DNA from: a bacterium | Lineage (GTDB): Bacteria > SZUA-79 > Acidulodesulfobacterales > Acidulodesulfobacteraceae | Reading direction: 5' to 3' | DNA: 64,000 nucleotides | Assembly: GCA_027319095.1 (NCBI GenBank) | Contig: DAHVNW010000001.1 | Coordinates: 38,374 to 102,373, forward strand | Shown: positions 52,789 through 61,833 of the stretch, one piece after another | Layout: each line of letters begins with the position of its first letter | Numbering within the stretch: the first letter of the stretch is position 1 | Position numbers and translations under genes: made by a program | The notes under the pieces: generated by a model | The model's input: the letters and a program-made list of their open reading frames with translations, nothing else | The model's database searches: none | Told to the model about the DNA's origin: nothing

Positions 52789-53685
52789 ATGCTAACTAAA
52801 GAAGAAACTTATAATCAACTATTCACCATGGGGCATACCGGTTGTTCCGGATGCGCGCAGTCTATGGCAGTTAAGCTGATTACGGAAGTTCTCGGCAAAA
52901 ATACTATCGCCACGAGCGCTACGGGATGCCTCGAAGTTTTTTCGACGCGCTGGCCGGAATCGTCATGGAAGATTCCGTGGATACATTCTCTCTTCGAAAA
53001 TTCGGCGGCCGTGGCTTCAGGAATAGAAGCTGCCCTTAAAATTACCGGTAAAAAAGGCGGTATTACGGTCCTCGCTCAAGGCGGAGACGGAGGAACTGCA
53101 GATATAGGACTTCAGGCGCTAAGCGGCATGTTCGAAAGAAACCATGATGTTCTATACGTATGCTACGATAACGGCGCATATATGAATACAGGTTATCAAA
53201 GAAGCGGTTTGACCCCTTTCGACGCTTACACTACTACGAGCCCTTCCGGAAAAGAATCTTTTGGAAATCAGAGGCCTAAAAAATATATGCCGGAAATCGC
53301 CATGGCCCACAGGATCCCTTATACTGCCGTAGCATCTGCAGGGTATCCTTTAGACCTTCAAAAAAAAGTTAAGAAGGCTAAATCCATAATCGGGGCTAAA
53401 TATTTGCAGGTAGATGTTCCGTGCGTTCCAGGATGGAAATACGAACCCAAGTATTCGGTTAAACTTGCCCAACTGGCTGTTCAAACTGGTCTTTATCCGT
53501 TATTCGAAGCTGAATACGATAAAATAATTTCAGTTAAAAAGATAAGCAAAAAAGTTCCCGTAGCAGAATATCTTAAGCTCCAGGGAAGGTTTAAACATCT
53601 TTTTAGAGACGACGCTGGCAAAGCAGAAATAGAAAAAATTCAAAAAATAGCGGACGAAAATATCGAGCATTTCGGATTACTTTAA
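52789..53685 (+). CDS. porB: 2-oxoacid:ferredoxin oxidoreductase, beta subunit
   Basis: 298 residues. GHTGCSGCAQSMAVKLITEV, ATGCLEVFSTRWPESSW, the TPP/Mg motif GGDGGTADIGLQALSGMFER followed by YDNGAYMNTGYQRSGLTP are complete, including the cysteines that bind the internal [4Fe-4S]. The RSGLTPFDA segment is typical of pyruvate beta chains, but isovalerate or oxobutyrate cannot be excluded. Ends in a TAATG with folD (stop and start overlap). Confidence 0.93.
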   Translation: MLTKEETYNQLFTMGHTGCSGCAQSMAVKLITEVLGKNTIATSATGCLEVFSTRWPESSWKIPWIHSLFENSAAVASGIEAALKITGKKGGITVLAQGGDGGTADIGLQALSGMFERNHDVLYVCYDNGAYMNTGYQRSGLTPFDAYTTTSPSGKESFGNQRPKKYMPEIAMAHRIPYTAVASAGYPLDLQKKVKKAKSIIGAKYLQVDVPCVPGWKYEPKYSVKLAQLAVQTGLYPLFEAEYDKIISVKKISKKVPVAEYLKLQGRFKHLFRDDAGKAEIEKIQKIADENIEHFGLL

Positions 53686-54569
53686 TGGCGGTTAATAATT
53701 CCGATATTAATAATAAAAAAATAATCGACGGCAGGCTTATTGCTTCGGAAATAGAACTGTCCATATCTAAAAAAATCCATGAATTAAAAAATAAAGGGGT
53801 TGTTCCAAGCCTGGAAGTTATTCTGGCCGGCGACGACCCTGCTTCCGTAGTTTACGTTAGAAATAAAAAGCACGCCGCAGAAAGATGCGGGATATTATCT
53901 AAAATAGACTTCTTAGACGAATCCGTTGCCGAAAAAGAGATATTAAATAAAATCGAAGAATTAAATAACGATCCTTTGATTCACGGCATTTTGGTTCAAT
54001 TGCCCCTTCCAGTTCATATTAACGAAAAGAATGTGATGGAAGCGATAAGTCCGGCAAAAGACGTCGACGGGCTCCACCCCTTAAACGTCGGAAAGATTTT
54101 TACCGGAAACTCTCCTTTTTATCCGTGTACTCCTTGCGGAATTATTAAAATGCTCGATTACTACGATATTTCCGTTAAAGGAAAAAACTGCGTAATAATC
54201 GGACAGAGCAATATAGTCGGCAAGCCGCTTTCAATTATGTTAATAAACAGGCTTGCTACCGTTTCTTCCTTAAACGTTTTTACGAAAGACATTAAATCTA
54301 TAGCATCTAAAGCCGATATTTTGGTGTCGGCAACCGGCAAAGCCGCTTTGATAGACGAAAGCTACGTTAAAGAAGGCGCAGTTGTGATAGACGTGGGCAT
54401 TGCCAATATCGGCGGCAAAATTTGCGGGGACGTAAATTTCGAAAGGGTCATAGATAAAGTATCGAAAATAACGCCCGTTCCAGGGGGAGTAGGCCCTCTT
54501 ACCGTAGCCGTATTAATGGAAAACACCGTAAAAGCCGCAGATTTAAACGGCTGCAGGGCTAAAACGTGA
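53685..54569 (+). CDS. folD: Methylenetetrahydrofolate dehydrogenase / cyclohydrolase
   Basis: 294 residues. Bifunctional: interconverts methylene-, methenyl- and formyl-THF. Conserved: VILAGDDPASVVYVRNKKHA with the catalytic Lys, HGILVQLPLP, DVDGLHPLNVGK, PCTPCGIIKML, VIIGQSNIVGKPLSIML and TPVPGGVGPLTVAVLMENT. It overlaps the porB stop by one base (TAATG). Supplies or uses the C1 units of the Gcv and MetF enzymes in this region. Confidence 0.96.
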   Translation: MAVNNSDINNKKIIDGRLIASEIELSISKKIHELKNKGVVPSLEVILAGDDPASVVYVRNKKHAAERCGILSKIDFLDESVAEKEILNKIEELNNDPLIHGILVQLPLPVHINEKNVMEAISPAKDVDGLHPLNVGKIFTGNSPFYPCTPCGIIKMLDYYDISVKGKNCVIIGQSNIVGKPLSIMLINRLATVSSLNVFTKDIKSIASKADILVSATGKAALIDESYVKEGAVVIDVGIANIGGKICGDVNFERVIDKVSKITPVPGGVGPLTVAVLMENTVKAADLNGCRAKT

Positions 54570-54647
54570 CAGGCTGCAAAATAAAGCAAATAATTAAGTC
54601 AAATTCAAGTAAATTTAATAAGAAAGCGGAAAAAAAGAAGCAAAAAA

Positions 54648-55304
54648 ATGATCGTATCTAAACAAAAAGAATTAGACGAAATAATAAAAAAAATCAAAGG
54701 CTCCGTATTTATATTCGGATGCGGCATATGTTCCGATACTTCGAGGACAGGCGGTCCAAAAGAAGTAGAGGCTATGAAGGGAATATTGTCGGGTAAAAAT
54801 ATCGTCGTCGAAGGAACATACGTAATAGACGCAATGTGTCATATTCAGAAAGTCAGGAAGGCGGTAAGGGATAACAAGGAAGGCTTATCGAAAGCTCAGA
54901 CCGTGTTGGTTTTATCGTGCGGCAGCGGAGTGCAGTCCGCCGTGGCGGCGCTTCCCGTCGGCATAAAAGTAGTTTCCGGCGTCGATACGATGTTTCTGGG
55001 CAATATCGAAAGCCTTTCTTCCCTTAAAGAAATGTGTTCGTTATGCGGAAAGTGCGTTTTAAACGAAACGGGCGGAATTTGTCCCGTTACCTTGTGTCCG
55101 AAGGGGCTGTTGAACGGTCCTTGCGGCGGCATGAAAAATTATAAATGCGAAATAGACGAAAATATGGATTGCGCATGGGTTAAAATCTACGAAAGGTCGG
55201 TCATCCAGAATACTTTGGAAGACATTAAAAAAACGGCCAAGCCTAGAGACTATTCGGCGAAAAAACCTGCGGCTACGCTTAAGTTTACCGGTTCGCACAA
55301 ATAA
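54648..55304 (+). CDS. metV: MetV-like, zinc/iron-sulfur C-terminal partner of MetF
   Basis: 218 residues with many cysteines. Near the end: CSLCGKCVLN, GGICPVTLCPKGLLNGPCGG. The NGPCGG motif and Cys pattern are those of the methylene-THF reductase C-terminal domain (MetV), which with MetF makes the MetVF reductase of acetogens. N-terminal half: VFIFGCGICSDTSRTGGPKE. Located 4 kb from metF and after folD, so the pair is split by the por genes. The electron donor is unknown; the module would deliver electrons to MetF. Confidence 0.88.
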   Translation: MIVSKQKELDEIIKKIKGSVFIFGCGICSDTSRTGGPKEVEAMKGILSGKNIVVEGTYVIDAMCHIQKVRKAVRDNKEGLSKAQTVLVLSCGSGVQSAVAALPVGIKVVSGVDTMFLGNIESLSSLKEMCSLCGKCVLNETGGICPVTLCPKGLLNGPCGGMKNYKCEIDENMDCAWVKIYERSVIQNTLEDIKKTAKPRDYSAKKPAATLKFTGSHK

Positions 55305-55399
55305 TGCCCGTAAGAAACGAGGAAATAAGAAAATACGGAAGCACTGTAATTAATTAATCATGAGATATCGAAAACCGGTTATTTTAAAAAGGATTATTT

Positions 55400-56524
55400 A
55401 TGAAAACATTTAACGTCAAAGCCCCCGGCTATATTTACAAAATAAATCCTTACGTCCCTGGAAAGCCCATCGAAGAAGTCGAAAGGGAAAAAGGGATAAA
55501 AAATATCGTTAAACTCGCGTCGAACGAGAACCCTTTGGGTCCTTCGCCGGAAGCCTTGAAAGCAATTAAATCGCAGCTTAAAAATTTAAACAGATATCCG
55601 GACGGCTCCGGTTTTTATTTAAAGCAGGAATTAGTTGGTTTTTTCGGCAGAAGCACCGGGCAAAAATCACCGCATACGGCACTAACGGCGGATAATTTTA
55701 TCCTCGGAAACGGTTCGAACGAATTAATAGACATAGCCGTCAGAACTTTCTGCGAAAAGGACGAAAACATAGTATCCCCGTTCCCGTCCTTCGTGGCATA
55801 TTATCTTGCCGGAGAGCAGCTCGGCTTAAAATTAAAAATAAGCAGACTTAAAGATTATACCATCGATTTAGACGATATGCATAAATTAGCCGACGGCAAA
55901 ACTAAAGTAATTTTTATATCGAATCCCAATAATCCTACCGGCACGTTTTTTCAAAACGATAAAATTATAAATTTTATTAAAAAAGTAAAAGATAATATTC
56001 TAATAATAGTCGATGAAGCCTATATAGAATATACCGGCAAATCCTTAATCGAAGATATGAGCGTTGCGGATTTTCCCAATGTTTTAATTCTTAGGACTTT
56101 TTCAAAGGTTTACGGACTCGCCGGGCTAAGGGCCGGATATGGAATAGGGCATAAAGACTTAATTTCGCTAATGGACAGGGTAAGAGAGCCTTTTAACGTC
56201 AACTCGCTTTCTTTGGTTGCGGCAGCGGCGGCGTTAAGGAACGCGGATTATCTCGCAAAAGTTATAACTGCGAATGAAACGGAGAAAAACTACCTTTACT
56301 GTGAATTTAAAAAGACAGGATTGGAATTCGTAGAAACGGGAGCAAATTTTATATTGGTAAAATTAAAAGGAAGAAAAGCTGCCGAAACATCCGGGGAACT
56401 TTTAAACGCCGGGGTTATCGTTAGGCCTATGGACAGGTTCGGTTACGACGATATGGTGAGAATAACCATTGGAACGCATAAGGAAAACATAAAATTAATA
56501 AAAGCATTGAGCGGACTTATTTAA
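55400..56524 (+). CDS. hisC: Histidinol-phosphate aminotransferase
   Basis: 374 residues, aminotransferase class I. PLP lysine is Lys236 in LRTFSKVYGLAGLRAGY; also ASNENPLGPSPEA and SNPNNPTGTFF. In aromatic clusters such HisC often works on phenylpyruvate or hydroxyphenylpyruvate as well as histidinol phosphate. Its place before aroF, tyrA and aroA suggests an aromatic role. Start has AAAGGA upstream. A 229-nt AT-rich gap follows, with a small GGCTAT/ATAGCC hairpin (~56629-56649). Confidence 0.92.
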   Translation: MKTFNVKAPGYIYKINPYVPGKPIEEVEREKGIKNIVKLASNENPLGPSPEALKAIKSQLKNLNRYPDGSGFYLKQELVGFFGRSTGQKSPHTALTADNFILGNGSNELIDIAVRTFCEKDENIVSPFPSFVAYYLAGEQLGLKLKISRLKDYTIDLDDMHKLADGKTKVIFISNPNNPTGTFFQNDKIINFIKKVKDNILIIVDEAYIEYTGKSLIEDMSVADFPNVLILRTFSKVYGLAGLRAGYGIGHKDLISLMDRVREPFNVNSLSLVAAAAALRNADYLAKVITANETEKNYLYCEFKKTGLEFVETGANFILVKLKGRKAAETSGELLNAGVIVRPMDRFGYDDMVRITIGTHKENIKLIKALSGLI

Positions 56525-56753
56525 AATTTTACAATTATTTGCCAATGGAGTAAAATATAAAATTATAACGGAGTACAAAAATTAATAAAGTAAAGTTCGT
56601 TTATTTGCGGGATTAAAATTGTTTGTCGGGCTATCTATATAAATAGCCAGATTATATGATGCATGGAAAATTTTCAGGCGAATTAAACGAAAACCTTAAG
56701 GATATTTTCAGTGATATAAAATAGAATAAAAATATAGTTTGAGGAGGAAATAG

Positions 56754-57773
56754 ATGATTTTAGTTTTGAAAAAAGGCGTTACCAGGGAAGAAATCGACAA
56801 TATCGTCGCTAAAATAGAAGGCGCAGGCTTAAAGCCCCATATATCCGTCGGAACGGAAGTTACTATTATAGGTTGTATAGGAGACGACGACGCGGTAAAG
56901 GCTTTTTTGGGAGAAGGAGCTTCTATTCCAGGTGTCGATAAAGCAATCAGAATTACGAAGCCGTATAAATTGGCGTCCAAAGAGATTGGAAAAGAGAAAA
57001 CGGTAATTAAAACGGGAGACGTCGAGATAGGCGGCGAAAATATCGTTGTTATTGCAGGGCCTTGCGCCGTGGAATCGCTGGAAAACCTTACGGAAATTGC
57101 CGAAAATATTAAAAAGTCCGGCGCTAAAATATTGAGGGGCGGTGCTTTTAAACCCAGAACCAGCCCTTATACTTTTCAGGGGCTCGGCGAAGAAGGGCTT
57201 AAGTATTTGAGCGAAGCCAGAAAAAAAACCGGATTGTTAGTGGCCACCGAAGTAATGGATCCGAGAGACTTGGAGCTTATATGCTCTTATGCCGATATTA
57301 TACAAATAGGCGCAAGAAATATGCAGAATTTCAGATTGCTTCAGGAGGTCGGCAAGGTAAATAAACCCGTAATACTTAAAAGAGGCCTGTGTTCGACCAT
57401 ACAGGAATTTTTGATGTCGGCAGAATATATTATGTCTAACGGAAACAGCCAGGTAATACTTTGCGAAAGAGGAATAAGAACTTATGAAACTTCCACGAGA
57501 AACACTTTGGATTTAAGCGCCGTTCCGGTTTTAAAAAGGCTTTCGCATCTGCCGGTAATTATCGATCCTTCGCACGCCGCCGGAGTATGGTATTATGTCG
57601 AACCGCTTTCTCTTGCTGCAGTCGCGGTAGGGGCAGACGGGCTTATGATAGAAGTCCATCCGGTGCCGGAAAAAGCATTTTCTGACGGGGCGCAGTCTTT
57701 GAAATACGATACGTTCGGGGAGTTAATCGGCAAAGCAAGGGCTGTCGCAAAGGCGGTTAATAGAAACATATAA
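56754..57773 (+). CDS. aroF: 3-deoxy-7-phosphoheptulonate (DAHP) synthase, type I-beta
   Basis: 339 residues. N-terminal ferredoxin-like regulatory domain (residues 1-75, [20 protein letters not shown]) then the TIM barrel: [84 protein letters not shown]. It joins PEP and erythrose-4-phosphate, opening the shikimate pathway. The regulatory domain usually binds tyrosine or phenylalanine. AGGAGG precedes ATG. Next gene is tyrA. Confidence 0.95.
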   Translation: MILVLKKGVTREEIDNIVAKIEGAGLKPHISVGTEVTIIGCIGDDDAVKAFLGEGASIPGVDKAIRITKPYKLASKEIGKEKTVIKTGDVEIGGENIVVIAGPCAVESLENLTEIAENIKKSGAKILRGGAFKPRTSPYTFQGLGEEGLKYLSEARKKTGLLVATEVMDPRDLELICSYADIIQIGARNMQNFRLLQEVGKVNKPVILKRGLCSTIQEFLMSAEYIMSNGNSQVILCERGIRTYETSTRNTLDLSAVPVLKRLSHLPVIIDPSHAAGVWYYVEPLSLAAVAVGADGLMIEVHPVPEKAFSDGAQSLKYDTFGELIGKARAVAKAVNRNI

Positions 57774-57877
57774 TATAAAATAAGGGAATTATTCAGGCAA
57801 AGATCCAAAGCAATCTGCCGGTTCCCATTAAAATACAAAGTATTGCTTTGTCAAGCGCATAATTCTCTTAAATAATT

Positions 57878-58819
57878 ATGTTTAACGAAATTTCCATCGT
57901 CGGACTCGGTTTTATGGGAGCTTCTCTTGCTGGAGCCGTCAAAAAAAAATTTCCGGAAACAAAAATTACGGGATACGATATAGATAAAAATAATCTTGAT
58001 TATTGCATTTTTAATGGAATAATCGACGAAGCTTTAGATATGTCGAAAGAAACTGCCCCCCGGGGTTCGTTCATAATAATGTGTATTCCGCCTGCGGCTA
58101 TATTTTCTTTTTTCGAAAGGCGTCCCGATTTTTTTACCGGCGCTTCCATAGTAACCGATATAGGCAGCGTCAAAGCAGGAATAAGTTCTATTGCGGCCGC
58201 AAAAAATATTAAAAACTTCATAGGCTCTCATCCTATGTGCGGTTCCGATAAATCGGGGCCAAAAAATGCCGATTTTTCACTTTTTAACGGCAAGAAATGT
58301 TTTGTTATTCAAAAAGACGCAGATTTAAACGATAAGGAAAAAGCCTCTAAAATAGAACGGACGGCAGATTTTTGGAATTCTTTAAACATGGACGTTATTT
58401 TTTCTTCAGCCGAAAACCATGACGAAATTGCCGCATATACGAGCCATCTCCCCCATCTTATCGCTTTTTTACTTTCGGATGCCGCACTGTCCAGAATTTT
58501 AGACGAAAATAAAAACAACGGCGGCAAAAATAATCGGGAAAATGAAAACACAGGCGATAAAGGTGCGGGAGATGTAAATATAAGCAGCCTTATGAGCTTT
58601 ATAGGAAGCGGTTTTAAGGATTCTACGAGAATAGCCGATTCCTCCCCGGAATTGTGGACGGAAATACTGCTTATGAACGCAGAAAACGTTATAGATTCTT
58701 TGGATAATTTTATAAATTCCGCAAATAAAGTAAGAGGCTTTATAGAAACCGGGGATGCAGAAAGTCTGAACTCTTACATTAAGAAAATTTCGGACGAAAG
58801 AAAAGAGGCGGGTATTTGA
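57878..58819 (+). CDS. tyrA: Prephenate dehydrogenase
   Basis: 313 residues. The NAD-binding IVGLGFMGASLAGAVKKK starts the protein; TDIGSVKAGISSIAAAKN, the GSHPMCGSDKSGPKNADFSL active site and DEIAAYTSHLPHLIAFLLSD follow. A polar insert (KNNGGKNNRENENTGDKGAG, ~residues 212-232) is not family-like. Makes 4-hydroxyphenylpyruvate for tyrosine. Its TGA overlaps the TTG start of aroA. Confidence 0.94.
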   Translation: MFNEISIVGLGFMGASLAGAVKKKFPETKITGYDIDKNNLDYCIFNGIIDEALDMSKETAPRGSFIIMCIPPAAIFSFFERRPDFFTGASIVTDIGSVKAGISSIAAAKNIKNFIGSHPMCGSDKSGPKNADFSLFNGKKCFVIQKDADLNDKEKASKIERTADFWNSLNMDVIFSSAENHDEIAAYTSHLPHLIAFLLSDAALSRILDENKNNGGKNNRENENTGDKGAGDVNISSLMSFIGSGFKDSTRIADSSPELWTEILLMNAENVIDSLDNFINSANKVRGFIETGDAESLNSYIKKISDERKEAGI

Positions 58820-60240
58820 TAGAATTTAAAGCAGATAAAGTTTTAGCAAGCGGAATTTCTAAAGAGATTAAAGCTGAAATAGAAGTTCCGGGAGATAAAT
58901 CCATATCGCACAGGGCGGTTATGCTTGGGAGTTTGGCTGCCGGCAAATCATACCTTTCAAATCTTTCTTTATCCGGGGATAACTCTGCGACCGTGGCGGC
59001 ATTCAGGAAACTCGGCGTACGCATCGAGAAACAAAAATTAAGCGGGACAGGTAAAGATTTTTTAATAAAAGGGGTGGGCCTCCGCGGCTTGAAAGAGCCT
59101 GTCTCGGTCATTAATACCGCGAATTCCGGAACTCTTACGAGACTTATTGCAGGAATACTTGCCGGAAACGATTTTTTTTCCGTGCTGTCCGGCGATAAAT
59201 ATCTTAATTCGCGCCCTATGAAGCGAATAATAGAACCGCTTAGCCTTATGGGAGCAAAAATAACCGGGCGAAACGGCGGGAATTATCCGCCGCTCGCCGT
59301 TTCCGGCGGCGGTTTAAAATCTATCTTTTACGAAGTTCCCGTCCCCAGCGCTCAGGTTAAATCCTGCATCATCCTTGCGGCGCTGTTTGCCCAAGGCGAT
59401 ACCGTCATATACGAGAAAAAAGCCACAAGGGACCATACGGAAAATCTGCTTAAATTTCAAGGCTACGCCTTAAAAGTCGAGACGCCTTCTATCGGAGGCT
59501 CTCTTATATCGGTTAAAGGGCGCGCCGGAAACGGACCCGAATTAAAGCCTTTGGATATTAATATTCCAGGGGATTTCAGCAGCGCCGCATTTTTTATCGC
59601 ACTCGGCATTTTGAGCGAAGGCGCTGAGATTACCGTTAAAAACGTTATTCTTAACGAAAAAAGAACGGGACTGCTTAAAGTTTTGGAAATGATGGGTGCG
59701 GACGTTAAAACGAACGTTACCGGAACCGTTCCAGAAAAAACAGGAAATGTTAAAGCAAGATATTCCCGCTCCCGCCTTAATGGAATATCCGTTCCGCGCG
59801 AGATAGTCTCCGATATGATAGACGAATTTCCCATATTTTCGGTGATAGCATCTTTTTCCGAAGGCAAAACTATTGTTTCTGGAGCGCAGGAATTAAGGGT
59901 TAAAGAAAGCGACAGGATTAAAACCGTCGTTTTAAATTTAAAAAAAGCTGGAATAGACGTTAAAGAATCGGAAGACGGCTTCGAAATAAACGGCAGACCG
60001 GACTTGATAAAGCATAATAGTAACGGCGTAATTAATCCTAAAACGGAAGGTTTGACGAAATTAAACTCATACGGCGACCATAGAATAGCGATGTCCATGA
60101 TAATTATGGGACTGGTACTTAAAAACAGAAAATTAGAAATAGGGGATACAGGATGCATTAATACCTCTTTTCCCGAATTTTTCGACATTCTTTCAAAAAT
60201 TTTACCTTTCAAAGTATCGGCTTCAAAAAATAAATTTTAA
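58816..60240 (+). CDS. aroA: 3-phosphoshikimate 1-carboxyvinyltransferase (EPSP synthase)
   Basis: 474 residues. EIEVPGDKSISHRAVMLGSL, NTANSGTLTRLIAGILAG, SVLSGDKYLNSRPMKRIIEP, GDFSSAAFFIALGIL and ELRVKESDRI are the class motifs. TTG start at 58816 with AGAGGCGG upstream, overlapping tyrA by 4 nt. The protein is longer than usual (~430) near residues 300-330. The usual next gene, cmk (cytidylate kinase), is absent; a palindromic element lies there. Confidence 0.95.
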   Translation: MIEFKADKVLASGISKEIKAEIEVPGDKSISHRAVMLGSLAAGKSYLSNLSLSGDNSATVAAFRKLGVRIEKQKLSGTGKDFLIKGVGLRGLKEPVSVINTANSGTLTRLIAGILAGNDFFSVLSGDKYLNSRPMKRIIEPLSLMGAKITGRNGGNYPPLAVSGGGLKSIFYEVPVPSAQVKSCIILAALFAQGDTVIYEKKATRDHTENLLKFQGYALKVETPSIGGSLISVKGRAGNGPELKPLDINIPGDFSSAAFFIALGILSEGAEITVKNVILNEKRTGLLKVLEMMGADVKTNVTGTVPEKTGNVKARYSRSRLNGISVPREIVSDMIDEFPIFSVIASFSEGKTIVSGAQELRVKESDRIKTVVLNLKKAGIDVKESEDGFEINGRPDLIKHNSNGVINPKTEGLTKLNSYGDHRIAMSMIIMGLVLKNRKLEIGDTGCINTSFPEFFDILSKILPFKVSASKNKF

Positions 60241-60444
60241 AAGTTTTACCAATCGAAGGGGGCTATCGGAGCGGGGCAAAAGGCGTAAGATTTATTTTTA
60301 TTTTCAGCTAATAGCTTATGATATAAAGCACATACGCAAGCCTGAAAATATATAAATATGACGCCTTTTGCCCCGCTCTGCTTTGTCCCGTTGCTTCGAT
60401 GGTTGCTATCCACTTTAAAGAGCTAATATGTTAAAATATAAGAT
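60241..60444. repeat. MITE-like palindromic element between aroA and ispH
   Basis: Perfect 18-bp arms, GAGCGGGGCAAAAGGCGT (60269-60286) and its complement (60361-60378). Inside, TTTTCAG (60301-60307) and CTGAAAA (60342-60348) continue the pairing. Outside, CTTCGAT-like words recur imperfectly on both sides, so the element spans ~180 nt. No open reading frame. It lies where cmk is expected. It may be a mobile palindrome; no T-tract supports a terminator. Confidence 0.7.
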
Positions 60445-61329
60445 ATGGAAATTATAGTAGCGCCTTCCGCCGGATTTTGTTTCGGCGTTAAAAGAGCGGT
60501 CAATATGGCTTTAGACGCCGCCGAAAAATTCAGTCCTTTCGAAAAATTAAATACCATTGGGCCGATTATCCATAATCCGCAAGTCGTAAAATCTTTGGAA
60601 GAAAAAGGCGTATTTCCGATTGACGATATTGATTGCGGCTGTTTCGATACAATACTAATACGATCGCACGGCATTAAAGCCGAGGTTATGGAAAAATTAA
60701 AATCTAAAGGTTTAAAAATTTTAGACGCCACTTGTCCGTTTGTGAAAAAAGCCCAGAATTATATAAACGAAGCCGCTTCTAAAGGCTATTTTATAATAAT
60801 GGTAGGCGATAAAAACCATCCAGAAGTTCAAAGCGTGATAAGTTTTGCCGCCAAAAACCGATTTTTGGTTGTAAATAATTTCGGAGATATAAAAAAAGTA
60901 CCGATATCCGAAAAATTGGCTTTAATTTCGCAAACCACGCAGGACGTAAATTTTTATAAGCTTGTAATAGACTATATAAAAAAACAAGCGAAAGAAATTC
61001 CGGTCGTATTCGAAACCATTTGCGACGCTACCATGATAAAGCAGGAGGAGGCTAAAATTATAGCGAAAGGCGTGGACGTTATGCTCGTGGTAGGCGGATA
61101 TAACAGCGCTAATACCAATAAACTGCAAAATATTTGCAAAGAAATTCAAAAAAATACATATCATATAGAAACGGAAGACGAAGTTGACTCCGAATGGTTC
61201 ATAAATGCAGAAAAAGTCGGTATTACGGCGGGGGCGTCAACCCCGGATTGGATAATCGACAGGGTCTTAAAAAAAGTCCGTGAAATAGACGAGGTCAAAG
61301 TTAAAGCAAAAGACAAAGCAAAAGTTTAA
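60445..61329 (+). CDS. ispH: 4-hydroxy-3-methylbut-2-enyl diphosphate reductase
   Basis: 294 residues. The last step of the MEP isoprenoid pathway. Cysteines for the [4Fe-4S] cluster are C12 (AGFCFGVKRAV), C97 (DATCPFVKKAQ) and C193 (TICDAT). IRSHG, ISQTTQD and AGASTPDWIIDRVL are also present. C-terminal tail is a Lys/Val/Asp repeat. It is usually next to rpsA, as here, with a 504-nt repeat-rich gap between. Confidence 0.96.
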   Translation: MEIIVAPSAGFCFGVKRAVNMALDAAEKFSPFEKLNTIGPIIHNPQVVKSLEEKGVFPIDDIDCGCFDTILIRSHGIKAEVMEKLKSKGLKILDATCPFVKKAQNYINEAASKGYFIIMVGDKNHPEVQSVISFAAKNRFLVVNNFGDIKKVPISEKLALISQTTQDVNFYKLVIDYIKKQAKEIPVVFETICDATMIKQEEAKIIAKGVDVMLVVGGYNSANTNKLQNICKEIQKNTYHIETEDEVDSEWFINAEKVGITAGASTPDWIIDRVLKKVREIDEVKVKAKDKAKV

Positions 61330-61438
61330 GCCTTAGTTCAAGGCGCCGTCGGCGCATCTTTTGCCTTATAAAAATGATAGTGCAAAATTTAGCAGTCTTA
61401 AAATTACCTGTATAAAATTATTTTTTTCGCATAAGCGG

Positions 61439-61489
61439 CGCTTCGGCTGACATAACGCTTCGGCTGACATAACGCTTCGGCTGACATAA
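61439..61489 (+). repeat. Three tandem 17-nt units
   Basis: Three exact copies of CGCTTCGGCTGACATAA at 61439, 61456 and 61473. The GGCTGACATAAAAGCC at its end pairs with GGCTTTTAT...TCAGCC in the next repeat. Confidence 0.95.
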
Positions 61490-61497
61490 AAGCCTTT

Positions 61498-61559
61498 GGC
61501 TTTTATAAACCGTCAGCCTCCGCAATTTGGCTTTTATAAACCGTCAGCCTCCGCAATTT
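61498..61559 (+). repeat. Two tandem 31-nt units
   Basis: Two identical copies, each starting GGCTTTTATAAACCGTCAGC and ending CAATTT, at 61498-61528 and 61529-61559; a third partial copy (GGCTTTATG) follows. Their start is an inverted relative of the 17-nt unit, giving a large potential stem. Confidence 0.93.
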
Positions 61560-61682
61560 GGCTTTATGTCTGCCTAAAATAGTTTGCCTTTATAAACGCC
61601 TGCCTGCGTATGTTTATCTCCGCCATTTTTGCCTGCACAGGCGATATGTATCGATAAGCGCAGGCAAAGAATATGCGGGGCG

Positions 61683-61708
61683 GTGGCGAAGCCGCCACTG
61701 TTGGCGGC
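61683..61708 (+). promoter_or_regulatory. Two overlapping alternative hairpins upstream of rpsA
   Basis: GTGGCG-AAGC-CGCCAC (61683-61698) and GCCGCCA-CTGT-TGGCGGC (61691-61708) share CGCCA and cannot form together. Arrangement resembles an RNA switch, but no T run follows, so it is not a classical attenuator. Confidence 0.4.
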
Positions 61709-61833
61709 CTTTATGCGCTTTTGAGATTATTTTAAATGCGTCTACCTACAAATTTAGCACATAAAAAAATTTGCTTAATTTATATAAATGTGTTAGATTA
61801 TTCTTATAAAATTTAGGAGGTAGCAATCAATTT

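Larger units (their letters stand above)
61330..61833. other. Repeat-rich 504-nt gap upstream of rpsA
   Basis: No credible coding frame. It holds three tandem 17-nt units (61439-61489), two 31-nt units (61498-61559), a 9-bp inverted repeat TTTGCCTGC/GCAGGCAAA (61628-61636, 61660-61668), and two mutually exclusive GC hairpins (61683-61708). A TTGCTT...TAGATT pair (~61770-61798) is a weak rpsA promoter candidate. An AGGAGGT ribosome-binding site precedes rpsA. Possible roles are regulation of rpsA or a hot spot for small palindromes. Confidence 0.55.

Noticed and set aside
56656..56724. Small 22-residue ORF before aroF
   Set aside because: No ribosome-binding site, low-complexity AT-rich surroundings and no conservation seen.
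59463..60212. A 249-residue frame on the minus strand opposite aroA
   Set aside because: It is a shadow of aroA in another frame; the aroA frame has full domain conservation and this one shows none.
61439..61559. CRISPR array
   Set aside because: The repeat units are directly abutting with no unique spacers, and no cas genes are near.
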